A stretch of 25,176 bases of DNA from positions 1 to 25,176 of IMG/VR virus record IMGVR_UViG_3300031974_003220. One strand, 5' to 3'. Position numbers and translations under genes: made by a program. Below, piece after piece: positions 1 through 7,149 of the stretch. Position 1 is the stretch's first letter; each line of letters starts with the position of its first letter. Source of the DNA: a virus. The notes under the pieces were generated by a model that saw only the letters and a program-made list of their open reading frames with translations, was not told where the DNA came from and did not search any database.

Positions 1-929
1 TCTTCGATATCATTGAATACGACATTCAAGTATTCTGGTTTTAAGATATAGATATTTCTCTTATTATTTTCTATTTCTGATTCGTATTGGTAATTTGTAA
101 CTTCTCTGACCAAAGAACTTGATGGAATTAGTTGGTAGTAACCTAAACCTTCATCATAGAACTCAAAGTAATAAGAATTGCCTTCAATATCAGAATCAAA
201 TATAAGTTGCTCATTTCCTGTAGGACTAAGCATTGGATTTGCTACTGATGGTGTAGAAGGAAGTTTATATTCAAATGCTACGACATTGGTGCTACCAGTA
301 AATGGTGTGTATATTTTTGATACAATATGACGACCGTTGTATTCGCTTTCTGAAATATTATCAATAATAACTTCGGAACCAACTTGTATTCCACTAACAG
401 CACTTGATGGTGTTACAATTACTGTAGTTGATGGCACTACACCATTTCCAGAGAACAAACTAATTTTGGTATTGGTCAGTTTAATAAAGTTTCCATTAGT
501 TCTCCAAGTTTTTGGAAGACGTGTCCCTTCTTTAAGGATAACTGCTCCAGCAGAGTTTCTAACCTCATTTGCTTCATAATGATGGACACCATTATACAGT
601 TCATCATAAGAACCATACTTATCTAACATCAACTGATCAAATGATGTTTGTGGTAGTGGCCATTCTGATTGAATATTCAGAATATTATTTGACAATAAGA
701 TAACCCAGTCCAAAGTAGAGTCGTCATATAGTTTGTATGCAACATTATCAGGTCTTTCATCACCAACAATGCTATATTTCGTGAAGAAGGTTAAGTTGCC
801 AAAAATATCTTCACGAAGTTTTCCTCTCTTGAAAAGGTTTTTTACTTCAACATAGTCAGAAATTGCCTTATTATCAGCAGTTCTGTTAACATAATCAAAG
901 TTTGGGACTTGTCTGAAGTAAGATGCCAT
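1..929 (-). CDS. 53: Baseplate wedge protein gp53 (3' end beyond window)
   Basis: This is an open minus-strand frame with ATG at 929-927 and no stop before the left edge, so at least 309 codons are present. The N-terminal part (about residues 1-120) has the gp53 pattern: MASYFRQVPNFDY, then an ERPDNVAYKLYDDSTLDWV stretch, then an NIQSEWPLP motif and KYGSYDEL. T4 gp53 is a baseplate wedge subunit that helps join wedges to the hub. T4 gp53 is about 196 aa; this protein is longer, with a beta-rich C-terminal extension. It starts 1 nt after the gp48 stop, so the two are translationally linked in one operon. Family call is confident; the role of the extension is unknown. Confidence 0.8.
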   Translation of the reverse strand, partial: MASYFRQVPNFDYVNRTADNKAISDYVEVKNLFKRGKLREDIFGNLTFFTKYSIVGDERPDNVAYKLYDDSTLDWVILLSNNILNIQSEWPLPQTSFDQLMLDKYGSYDELYNGVHHYEANEVRNSAGAVILKEGTRLPKTWRTNGNFIKLTNTKISLFSGNGVVPSTTVIVTPSSAVSGIQVGSEVIIDNISESEYNGRHIVSKIYTPFTGSTNVVAFEYKLPSTPSVANPMLSPTGNEQLIFDSDIEGNSYYFEFYDEGLGYYQLIPSSSLVREVTNYQYESEIENNKRNIYILKPEYLNVVFNDIE

Positions 930-930
930 T

Positions 931-2385
931 TTAGTAACCTATGTGTTCGCTATTAACTTCTTTATAATCAGATTCTGTAATTGGTTCAAGTTCTTGGAAC
1001 TGTAATGTGATCGAATATGCAGTCATAGTTCCATCTTCAAAAGTCATATAAGAATTGTTGGGTGTATAATCAACACTGCAAGATGTTAATGCACATTCTT
1101 TGATTCTATTTAAACCTGGATGATCCAAACCCCTATCTGCAACATTATTTCCATAATGATATTTAATTCTAAAAACATTTGGTGCCTTAAGGAAAATATC
1201 AGTTGCGGTTTCTTTTACAGACATTCCTTGTTTAAAAAACCTAATAATTTTTTTAATTTCTGTCGCTTCTTTATCACTTCTTGCTGCAAGAAAAAATTTA
1301 AAAGTAAAAGGTCTTAGTTGCGGTTTACTGAATAAAAGTTCAACATTGGGATTTAATATTGCTCCAGTTGTTCTTGATAATAAATTTGTAGTTTGCACTG
1401 CTTCTTGAATAAAATAAGTTCTTACAAAGTTTGAAATATCACCACCTGCTGCTTTTAATGCAGCTTGCCCAGTCGCCTCGGTCTGGTTAAATAAATCACT
1501 AGGATTGTTGACTTTTAAACCATATAATTGATTTGCTGCAAATGCTCGTATTGGATTTATGTCACCAGCACCCCATTCAACTCTATTTGAATCTGATATT
1601 TGATTTTGTATTGGAAGAGTTACCGTTCCTTTAGAATCTGTATAATTACGTTTTTTAAATCCAGTAACTACCTTTGCTGAACCACTTCTTTCACTACTAA
1701 AAGACTTTGCTCCGTATCCAATCATCAAAAACTGAATATAGTCTTGTTTATCGGACATATTCTTTGGATATATCAGATTTCCATAATCATCTCTAACATT
1801 TATTCCTGATATTTCAAGAGGTGATGATGCTGCCTGAGCAGAAACTGGTGGCGGTGGTGCTGCTGCAGCATTTCCTGCTAATCCAGTGCCAAGAACTACT
1901 TTATCTTCTTCTTTGTTAATTGCGTTTTGAGCAAATGTATTAACTGTGCGAATCTGCCCTACACCTTTATTATTATAATCTGAAACTTCTTTATTAAAAA
2001 ATGCTACGTCTCTAGCACTAACATTCGTAGCGTTTTTTGCTAAAGGTATAGAATTCAATGCTTCATCGTTGGGAATATATTTTCTCTCATTTCTATTTTT
2101 AGTTGCAAGTATGGCGTGATAAGTAAGAACATTTTCAATGGTTGGAAATCCACCCAACAACGCAGTTGTTTGACTTGTAATGGATGTAGTTCTTGAATTA
2201 TCTGGAAGTTTGTCGTATTCTTCTTTAGTTATTTTTTTTATTAAATTTACTCGCGATCCAGTTGCCACTCCATTTCTGTCTAAATTGTATATTGCTTCTG
2301 TACGCAAACCTCCAACGGACACAAAGTTTTGATCTGTGCCAATTTTGAGACTAAATTCATCGGATTTTACAGTTTTATCTGCCAT
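931..2385 (-). CDS. 48: Baseplate tail-tube cap gp48
   Basis: This 484-aa protein is likely the gp48 tube cap, which sits on the baseplate hub and nucleates tail-tube polymerisation. The C-terminal half (about 340-475) carries the tube-like domain: RPFTFKFFLAARSDKEA, then IKKIIRFFKQ, a PNVFRIKYHYG strand, IKECALTSCSVDYTPN and a YSITLQFQELEPI ending. T4 gp48 has the same order of elements (FTW-type strand, RS-x-E helix, P-V strand, TPNG turn, final strand with ELE/RE). T4 gp48 is 364 aa; the extra length here is in the N-terminal and middle part, which has an Ala/Pro run near residue 175. It lies between the 129-aa gene and gp53. gp54 is a distant paralogue and the main alternative. Confidence 0.7.
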   Translation of the reverse strand: MADKTVKSDEFSLKIGTDQNFVSVGGLRTEAIYNLDRNGVATGSRVNLIKKITKEEYDKLPDNSRTTSITSQTTALLGGFPTIENVLTYHAILATKNRNERKYIPNDEALNSIPLAKNATNVSARDVAFFNKEVSDYNNKGVGQIRTVNTFAQNAINKEEDKVVLGTGLAGNAAAAPPPPVSAQAASSPLEISGINVRDDYGNLIYPKNMSDKQDYIQFLMIGYGAKSFSSERSGSAKVVTGFKKRNYTDSKGTVTLPIQNQISDSNRVEWGAGDINPIRAFAANQLYGLKVNNPSDLFNQTEATGQAALKAAGGDISNFVRTYFIQEAVQTTNLLSRTTGAILNPNVELLFSKPQLRPFTFKFFLAARSDKEATEIKKIIRFFKQGMSVKETATDIFLKAPNVFRIKYHYGNNVADRGLDHPGLNRIKECALTSCSVDYTPNNSYMTFEDGTMTAYSITLQFQELEPITESDYKEVNSEHIGY

Positions 2386-2398
2386 CAGATATACTTTT

Positions 2399-2788
2399 TT
2401 AGTTATTTATTCGCTTTTTTCCATAAGGTAATGAACTCAAGTATTTAACTTCATTTTGGCGAACAATATGTAAAGAACCAACCACTTCTTCCCAAGTATA
2501 ATGTCTCATTTCTCTCCAATGATAGTTGTATCCCTTAAAACCCCATCGCAGCACTTCGGTAACAGCAACTAAAGGGTGTTCGTCGTATTCTATCTTTGGT
2601 GTTTTTGCTTGATAAACAAATGTATAAAACTTACCAGCATCAGGTATCAAGTCAGTTTCGTTGAATATCTGTAAAATATTCATCATTATAAGGTCAGCAT
2701 CTTCAGCACCTTCAATTGCAAGTGCTTTCTTAAGACGAGACACTTTATTAGATGATGTTTGAATGTCTTTACCGAACCCTTCTGCCAT
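2399..2788 (-). CDS. Hypothetical protein, 129 aa, in the gp4-gp48 operon
   Basis: I do not recognise this protein with certainty. It has an N-terminal helical part (about 10-55, with KVSRLKKALAIEG and MMNILQIFNETD) followed by an aromatic, beta-rich part with FYTFVYQAKTPKIEYDEHP and GYNYHWREMRHYTWEEV. The 'TFxY...KTPxxxYDxxPL...GxNyHY' layout resembles small domains in T4-like virion or assembly proteins, but that is only an impression. Its ATG overlaps the gp4 stop by one base (TAATG), and gp48 follows 13 nt later, so it is co-translated with head-completion and baseplate genes and is probably a late structural or assembly protein. Confidence 0.55.
   Translation of the reverse strand: MAEGFGKDIQTSSNKVSRLKKALAIEGAEDADLIMMNILQIFNETDLIPDAGKFYTFVYQAKTPKIEYDEHPLVAVTEVLRWGFKGYNYHWREMRHYTWEEVVGSLHIVRQNEVKYLSSLPYGKKRINN
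2404..2411 (-). promoter_or_regulatory. Possible late promoter before gp48
   Basis: The minus strand reads AATAAATA, matching the N-ATAAATA late core. It overlaps the end of the 129-aa gene and lies 19 nt before the gp48 ATG, which would leave a very short leader. It could be chance in AT-rich DNA. Confidence 0.3.
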
Positions 2789-3234
2789 TACTTAATTCCT
2801 AAATGGTCTTCTGTAATAATTTTGAATTCTAATAATCTATCTTTACACCATTCGTCTGCTGCTTTCCACTTTGCTTCATTCACAGCATAAGTTTTTACTT
2901 CGTTGATATATGTTTTCGTTCTTTTCTTACTTGTTTGAACTGGAGGACGAGTTTGTCTTTTTGGTTTAACTTCAATCACATATTTCTTAACTTCACCACT
3001 TTGTTCTTTAACCTTGATGATAAAGTCGGGAAAGTATCTATGCACTCTTCTATCAACAGGAGAAACATATGGAATGAAAAATTCTTCACTGCCCCACTCT
3101 AAAATATTTTCATTCAAGTCACACCACCGACAAAACTTTCTTTCCCAAGAACTACGACATATAATATTATTAGGATCACCTTTATATTTTCTTGGATATT
3201 CAGGTTTATAACGACTTTTTATGCTTTCTGCCAT
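2788..3234 (-). CDS. 4: Head completion protein gp4 (PD-(D/E)xK nuclease-like fold)
   Basis: This 148-aa protein matches T4 gp4 (also called gp50/gp4, 150 aa) in length and motifs. gp4 acts at the end of DNA packaging to complete the head so tails can join. Visible motifs are PRKYKGDPNNIICRSSWERKF (14-34), ILEWGSEE, IPYVSPVD, HRYFPDF and VIEVKPKRQ. The pair P69-D70 and E88-V-K90 has the spacing of a PD-(D/E)xK nuclease core as in TnsA-like enzymes, and all three residues are kept, so it may be catalytically active. It is first in the leftward operon, 27 nt from a late promoter at 3261-3268, and divergent from the plus-strand tail genes. Confidence 0.88.
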   Translation of the reverse strand: MAESIKSRYKPEYPRKYKGDPNNIICRSSWERKFCRWCDLNENILEWGSEEFFIPYVSPVDRRVHRYFPDFIIKVKEQSGEVKKYVIEVKPKRQTRPPVQTSKKRTKTYINEVKTYAVNEAKWKAADEWCKDRLLEFKIITEDHLGIK

Positions 3235-3260
3235 TATACATAATATATCGGGTCAAATAG

Positions 3261-3268
3261 TATTTATA
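3261..3268 (-). promoter_or_regulatory. T4-type late promoter, reads leftward into gp4
   Basis: Plus-strand tatttata is TATAAATA on the minus strand, the exact T4 late promoter core recognised by the gp55/gp33/gp45 system. It lies 27 nt before the gp4 ATG, in the 35-bp divergent gap. No equally good copy is seen facing right toward the gene at 3270. Confidence 0.75.
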
Positions 3269-3269
3269 G

Positions 3270-4238
3270 ATGGCACCAGAACCAATAAGACTAGAAGTAA
3301 TACCATCTCAATCTACAGAGAATAATGTTGGTGGGGTTGCAGGAGTTCCTTCTCCTAGACAACAGAATACTGCACAAACCACAGATAGACCATCAAATTC
3401 TAGTGGTGGTCCAAGTAAAAGAACAAGAAAAATTAGTGATATTAAAAATAAGTTATTAAGACCTGCTCTTACTTCTCATTATATTTGTAAGTTTCATCCT
3501 CCTACACCAGTTAGTAACTGGACTGAGAAAAAAGGAACACCATTTAATCCAAATCAAGATCTTATAGAAATTTCTTGTTCTGAAGCAGCACTTCCTGGTT
3601 CTTCATTGATGACTCATGATATAACCAGTGATTATACTGGAGTTAGTGAAAAACATGCATATCGTAGAGCATATGATGAAAGAGCAAGTTTTACATTTAT
3701 TGTTGATCATGACTATACCATAATTAAGTTTTTTGAAAACTGGATGTCATATATTGTTGGAGAACAGTTTGCAAGTCAAAATGGTAGACCTGGCATTGAA
3801 GATCCAAATTACTTTTATAGAGTAAGATACCCCAAAGACTATCAAACTGATAATCTATACATCACAAAGTTTGAAAGAGACTATGAGAATACTGGTGTTT
3901 GCCTAGAATATAAGTTTATAAAGGCATATCCACTTAGCATTGTAACAATGCCAGTTAGATATGATACCTCTGAGTTATTAAAATGTACTGTGAACTTTAC
4001 TTATTCTAGATATGTTATAAATCCCACTGAAACAGCACAACAAACACCACAACTTCAAACAGGTTTAGGAATACCACCCAAAAAAACACAGCGAAAAGAA
4101 ACAACTAATCCTGGAAATACTTATGGTCCTGGATCTGTATTTACTGGAAGAGATAGTGCTACTGGAGTAAGGAATGATGGAATTCCAGAACCTGATCCAA
4201 TTACATATAGACAAGAACTTGGTCTAGATCCCCTATAA
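3270..4238 (+). CDS. 54: Baseplate tail-tube initiator, gp54-like
   Basis: This 322-aa protein is probably the gp54 tube initiator (T4 gp54 is 320 aa), which adds to gp48 at the top of the baseplate and starts the tail tube. After a low-complexity N-terminus (1-50), a single tube-like domain (about 65-255) shows HYICKFHPPTP, then EAALPGSSLMTHDI, DERASFTFIVDHDYTIIKFFENWMSYIV, RYPKDYQTDNLYITKFERDY, AYPLSIVTMPVRYDTSELL and VNFTYSRYVI. The order of a strand, a helix with F-x-x-W, and a final 'P-I-S...Y......v-F-Y' matches gp54 and gp19-type tube proteins. The C-terminal 60 residues are polar and probably disordered. There is no clear Shine-Dalgarno. A related gp19-fold protein remains possible. 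Confidence 0.6.
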   Translation: MAPEPIRLEVIPSQSTENNVGGVAGVPSPRQQNTAQTTDRPSNSSGGPSKRTRKISDIKNKLLRPALTSHYICKFHPPTPVSNWTEKKGTPFNPNQDLIEISCSEAALPGSSLMTHDITSDYTGVSEKHAYRRAYDERASFTFIVDHDYTIIKFFENWMSYIVGEQFASQNGRPGIEDPNYFYRVRYPKDYQTDNLYITKFERDYENTGVCLEYKFIKAYPLSIVTMPVRYDTSELLKCTVNFTYSRYVINPTETAQQTPQLQTGLGIPPKKTQRKETTNPGNTYGPGSVFTGRDSATGVRNDGIPEPDPITYRQELGLDPL

Positions 4239-4241
4239 ATA
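4234..4241 (+). promoter_or_regulatory. T4-type late promoter before gp26
   Basis: An exact TATAAATA core overlaps the TAA stop (4236-4238) of the gp54-like gene. It lies 27 nt before the gp26 ATG, the correct distance and direction to start transcription of the gp26/tape-measure operon. Confidence 0.75.
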
Positions 4242-4268
4242 TTCATACTGAAATATCTATAGGTTATT

Positions 4269-4988
4269 ATGCCATTACCAAAGATTTCAACACCAACTTA
4301 TGAGTTGAATTTGCCATCAACTGGAAAGAAAGTTCAATATAGACCATTTCTGGTTAGAGAAGAAAAACTTCTAGTATTAGCACTAGAGAGTGAAAATGCA
4401 AAAGATATTACTACAGCAATGAAGACAGTTATTAAAAACTGTATTCAAACGCGAGGCATTAAAGTAGAATCACTTCCTACATTTGATATCGAATATTTGT
4501 TCCTCAACATTCGCGGTAAGTCTGTTGGAGAAGAGATTGAAGTGAATGTTATTTGTCCTGATGATGAAGTCACTACTGTTCCTGTAACACTGAATGTTGA
4601 TGATATTCAAGTTCAAAAAAGTCCAGAGCACACAAACAACATTAAACTTGATGATGACTTAGTGATGGAAATGAAGTATCCTTCACTAGATCAGTTCATT
4701 AAGAACAACTTTGATTTTTCTGAAAACAGTGCAATGGATCAATCCTTTGAACTGATTTCATCTTGTATTGATAAAATTTATAACTCTGAAGAAGTTTGGT
4801 CTGTTGCTGATGTAACCAAGAAAGAAATCACTGACTTCTTGGAACAAATGAATTCAAAGCAGTTCAAACAAATTGAAAAGTTCTTTGAGACGATGCCTAA
4901 GTTATCTCACGAAATCAAGGTAAAGAATCCTGCAACAGGGGTTGAAAGCACTGTTGTATTGGAGGGACTTGCTAGTTTTTTCGGATAG
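4269..4988 (+). CDS. 26: Baseplate hub assembly protein gp26 (zero-frame product)
   Basis: This 239-aa protein resembles the T4 gp26 family (T4_baseplate; T4 gp26 is 208 aa), needed for hub assembly. Evidence: MPLPKISTPTYELNLPSTG, then VQYRPFLVREEKLLVLALES, a Thr/Val-rich beta middle region and a helical end (EITDFLEQMNSKQFKQIEKFF). This layout, an N-terminal 'RPFLVREEK' and a helical tail, also fits tail-assembly chaperones of the gpG type. The last codons are AGT TTT TTC GGA TAG. This is a T_TTT_TTC slippery heptamer in phase, so a fraction of ribosomes probably shift into the following 55-aa frame. It is followed directly by the tape-measure-like gene. Confidence 0.7.
   Translation: MPLPKISTPTYELNLPSTGKKVQYRPFLVREEKLLVLALESENAKDITTAMKTVIKNCIQTRGIKVESLPTFDIEYLFLNIRGKSVGEEIEVNVICPDDEVTTVPVTLNVDDIQVQKSPEHTNNIKLDDDLVMEMKYPSLDQFIKNNFDFSENSAMDQSFELISSCIDKIYNSEEVWSVADVTKKEITDFLEQMNSKQFKQIEKFFETMPKLSHEIKVKNPATGVESTVVLEGLASFFG
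4976..4982 (+). promoter_or_regulatory. Probable -1 ribosomal frameshift site (T_TTT_TTC)
   Basis: In the gp26 frame the codons are AGT TTT TTC GGA TAG, so TTTTTTC is an in-phase X_XXY_YYZ heptamer two codons before the stop. A shift back by one base enters a frame that is open from 4982 to 5164. A perfect palindrome, GGTCCATATGGACC (4993-5006), can form a hairpin 10 nt after the heptamer and could stimulate slipping. Confidence 0.65.
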
Positions 4989-5167
4989 CCCTGGTCCATA
5001 TGGACCTTGAAACATATTATACGCTCAACTTTTCCTTGATGCAGTATCATAAATATTCATTAACAGAGATTGAAAATATGATGCCTTGGGAGCGTGATAT
5101 TTACGTTGCTATGTTGAAGAATCATTTAGAAGAAGAAAAACTCAAGCAGCAGCAAAATGGGTCCTGA
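4982..5167 (+). CDS. -1 frame extension of gp26 (gpT-like); standalone ATG at 5000
   Basis: This frame is open from the slip site and would add 61 residues after residue 238 of gp26, giving a product of about 299 aa. Read as its own gene it starts with ATG at 5000-5002 and encodes 55 aa: MDLETYYTLNF, LMQYHKYSLTEIENMMPWER, DIYVAMLKNHLEEEKL. There is no Shine-Dalgarno before that ATG, which lies inside the palindrome. The content (short helical, 'F-Y-LMQYHKYSLTEIENM' then a charged helix) and position right before the tape measure fit the T part of G/GT tail-assembly chaperones, which bind the tape measure during tube growth. It is far shorter than T4 gp51 (249 aa). It overlaps the next gene by 11 nt. 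Confidence 0.6.
   Translation, partial: RIALVHMDLETYYTLNFSLMQYHKYSLTEIENMMPWERDIYVAMLKNHLEEEKLKQQQNGS
4993..5006 (+). repeat. Perfect 14-nt palindrome (possible hairpin)
   Basis: GGTCCATATGGACC is its own reverse complement and can fold with a 5-bp GC-rich stem and ATAT loop. It begins 10 nt after the slippery heptamer and contains the ATG of the short downstream frame. It may serve as the frameshift stimulator or hide that start codon. Confidence 0.6.
5048..5055 (+). promoter_or_regulatory. Possible late promoter before the tape-measure gene
   Basis: CATAAATA fits the N-ATAAATA late core and points toward the gene at 5157, about 100 nt downstream, inside the short gpT-like frame. The distance is longer than for the other late promoters here, so it is tentative. 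Confidence 0.3.
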
Positions 5168-7148
5168 CGATTTAGACAATCTACTAGCAAGCATACGTTC
5201 AGGGGAAGGACCCGCTGAACTGGATGAGTTATTGGAAAGTATTAGATCAGAAGGAAAGAAAGAACGTGGTGGTGCTCTAGCGTTATATCAAGGGACCAGG
5301 GGAACTGATTTAGTTGATGAGTATATTGATGAGCGAGTTTTAAGAATATTAGGATTAGGTCAAGTATTTGATATTGACTACTCAACTTATCTTACTTTAT
5401 TGAAAGAAAAGTTAGTACAAGTTAGTATGGGTGGCGGTTCACTTGCAAGAGAGGAGCAAATGCTCTTGCAAGATGAATTCAAAAGAGTCAAAGGAAAGGT
5501 TGGAAGATTTAAATTAAAAGCAAAGACAGCACAAATATCTAGTGGGTTAGGATCAGCACCAATACGGATTTCAAAAGAAAAGTTTTACTTAACAAGTAAT
5601 GCTGTCATACCTAAAAGTCCTTCAATTGAAAAGGTATCTGAAGACTTAAAGGGAGTGCAAGAAGCACTTGATAAGTTACTTGCAGAAATAAGAGCAGATA
5701 ATAAAGAAGAAAAGCGTCAGGCAGAAATAGAAAGAAGAAATAAAATAAGAAATAGAAGAATTGCAAGGGAAAAATTATTAGAAACGTCGCAAAAGAAAGT
5801 ATCGACGGTTGTTACAAAATTAGTTTCTCCACTTAGAGGAATACTTGATAATATTTTTAGATTCTTGTTCTTTGGATTTTTAAGTGGGGCAGTACCTAAA
5901 CTTATTGAATGGTTGGCAGATCCTGCTAATAAGGAAAAAGTTGATGCAATGTTTAGGTTCTTAAAGGACTTTTGGCCTGCAATAGTAGGTGGTCTTGCAC
6001 TATTCTTTACTCCTTTTGGTAGTTTTGTAAGAGGAATACTTGGAATACTTAGTAAGTTTGTTCCTGCTCTTGCAAAACTGGCAATAAAAAATCCAAAAAT
6101 TGCTGCAGCAGTTGGCATTGGTGCTGCGACTGCTTATTTGGCAGGACAATCACAAAAAAGTGCATCGCAAGTATTAGAAGAAAGTGGAAAGGCAGGAGCA
6201 TCTCCACAAGAACAAGCAGAAGAACTTTCAAAACCTGCTAATATATTTCAAACAATTCTTCGTACCCTATATCCTCCTTTAAATGAACCAGTAGAAGGTC
6301 GTTCTAATGGGGGAGAAATATTAGGAAAAGGATTTTTACAAAGAAAGATTACTCCTCAAACTGGAGTGAAAATTAAAGGTGCTGGACCAGATACACAACT
6401 AGTTGCACTGCAACCTGGTGAATTTGTTATGGCTAAAAGAGCAGTGGATACTTATGGTCCACGCTTCTTTATGAATATAAATGAGTCTGTTGGTGCAACA
6501 AATATTCCAAAGTTCAGCAAAGGAATTCAATTTGCTAATAATGGTGGAATTGTTGGAGGACTTCAAGGTTTGATGACATCAATGAGTGGTGTTGGTAGTC
6601 TTGCAGGTTCTTCTACATTAGGAGCAAATGTTGGTGGTCTTATGGGATCATCAACATCAATGAATAGGGTTGGTGGTCTTACAGGTTCTTCTTCTGCATA
6701 TAGTAGTCCTGGCAGACTTGCAGGTTCTTCTACTCCAAAAAGTAGTCCTGGAGGTCTTACAGGTTCTTCTACAATAATGAGTCCTCCTGGAGGTTTTAGT
6801 GGTTCTAGAACAAGTTCTAACTATATCAAACCTTCCACAAAGTTTGGTCCATCTTTGATGAAAGCAGTTACTTCTGCTGCATCAACAAAATCACAGGCAC
6901 GAACTAATGGACCAAGAGTAACTTATAAGAATCCAAAAATTGTTTCACAACAAATGAAAGCACCACCAGGACCTCCAGTAAGGTCAATGAGACCAAATGT
7001 GACAATGTTACCAGAAATTGTGCGTGGTGCTGAAAGTCAAATGATGGAACCAGCATCTAATATGAGTATTCCAAGTTTCTCTGCATCACAGTCAAACTCT
7101 AGTAGAGACTTAAACTTTGCTGTTTACGGAATAGAGGGGATGAACTGA
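5157..7148 (+). CDS. Tape-measure-like tail protein, 663 aa
   Basis: This is probably a tail tape-measure protein or its functional partner, threaded in the tube lumen and setting tail length. It has an acidic N-terminus with two copies of an LDxLLxSIRSxGxxxEL-like segment (about 5-32), a charged coiled-coil (ADNKEEKRQAEIERRNKIR, about 180-205), and a hydrophobic stretch (about 225-335) with several possible membrane segments and an Ala-rich IAAAVGIGAATAYL. An LVALQPGEFVMAKRAVDTYG motif (about 418-437) follows; similar 'PGEFVvxKxA' motifs are typical of tape measures. Residues 465-555 are seven 13-residue repeats (GGLxGSST type). It directly follows the gp26/-1 frame pair, as expected of a tape measure. 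T4 gp29 is 590 aa; sequence similarity to it is not evident by eye. Confidence 0.6.
   Translation: MGPDDLDNLLASIRSGEGPAELDELLESIRSEGKKERGGALALYQGTRGTDLVDEYIDERVLRILGLGQVFDIDYSTYLTLLKEKLVQVSMGGGSLAREEQMLLQDEFKRVKGKVGRFKLKAKTAQISSGLGSAPIRISKEKFYLTSNAVIPKSPSIEKVSEDLKGVQEALDKLLAEIRADNKEEKRQAEIERRNKIRNRRIAREKLLETSQKKVSTVVTKLVSPLRGILDNIFRFLFFGFLSGAVPKLIEWLADPANKEKVDAMFRFLKDFWPAIVGGLALFFTPFGSFVRGILGILSKFVPALAKLAIKNPKIAAAVGIGAATAYLAGQSQKSASQVLEESGKAGASPQEQAEELSKPANIFQTILRTLYPPLNEPVEGRSNGGEILGKGFLQRKITPQTGVKIKGAGPDTQLVALQPGEFVMAKRAVDTYGPRFFMNINESVGATNIPKFSKGIQFANNGGIVGGLQGLMTSMSGVGSLAGSSTLGANVGGLMGSSTSMNRVGGLTGSSSAYSSPGRLAGSSTPKSSPGGLTGSSTIMSPPGGFSGSRTSSNYIKPSTKFGPSLMKAVTSAASTKSQARTNGPRVTYKNPKIVSQQMKAPPGPPVRSMRPNVTMLPEIVRGAESQMMEPASNMSIPSFSASQSNSSRDLNFAVYGIEGMN
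6549..6821 (+). repeat. Tandem 39-bp (13-aa) repeats in the tape-measure-like gene
   Basis: Six clear units run from 6588 to 6821, each 39 nt and encoding variants of xVGGLxGSSTxxx, preceded by one degenerate unit at 6549-6587. The frame is kept exactly, so unit gain or loss would not break the gene. Confidence 0.8.
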
Positions 7149-7149
7149 T

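Noticed and set aside
5000-5167. Calling the 55-aa frame gp51
   Set aside because: T4 gp51 is about 249 aa and no similarity is visible; the frameshift-extension reading explains position, length and lack of a ribosome site better.
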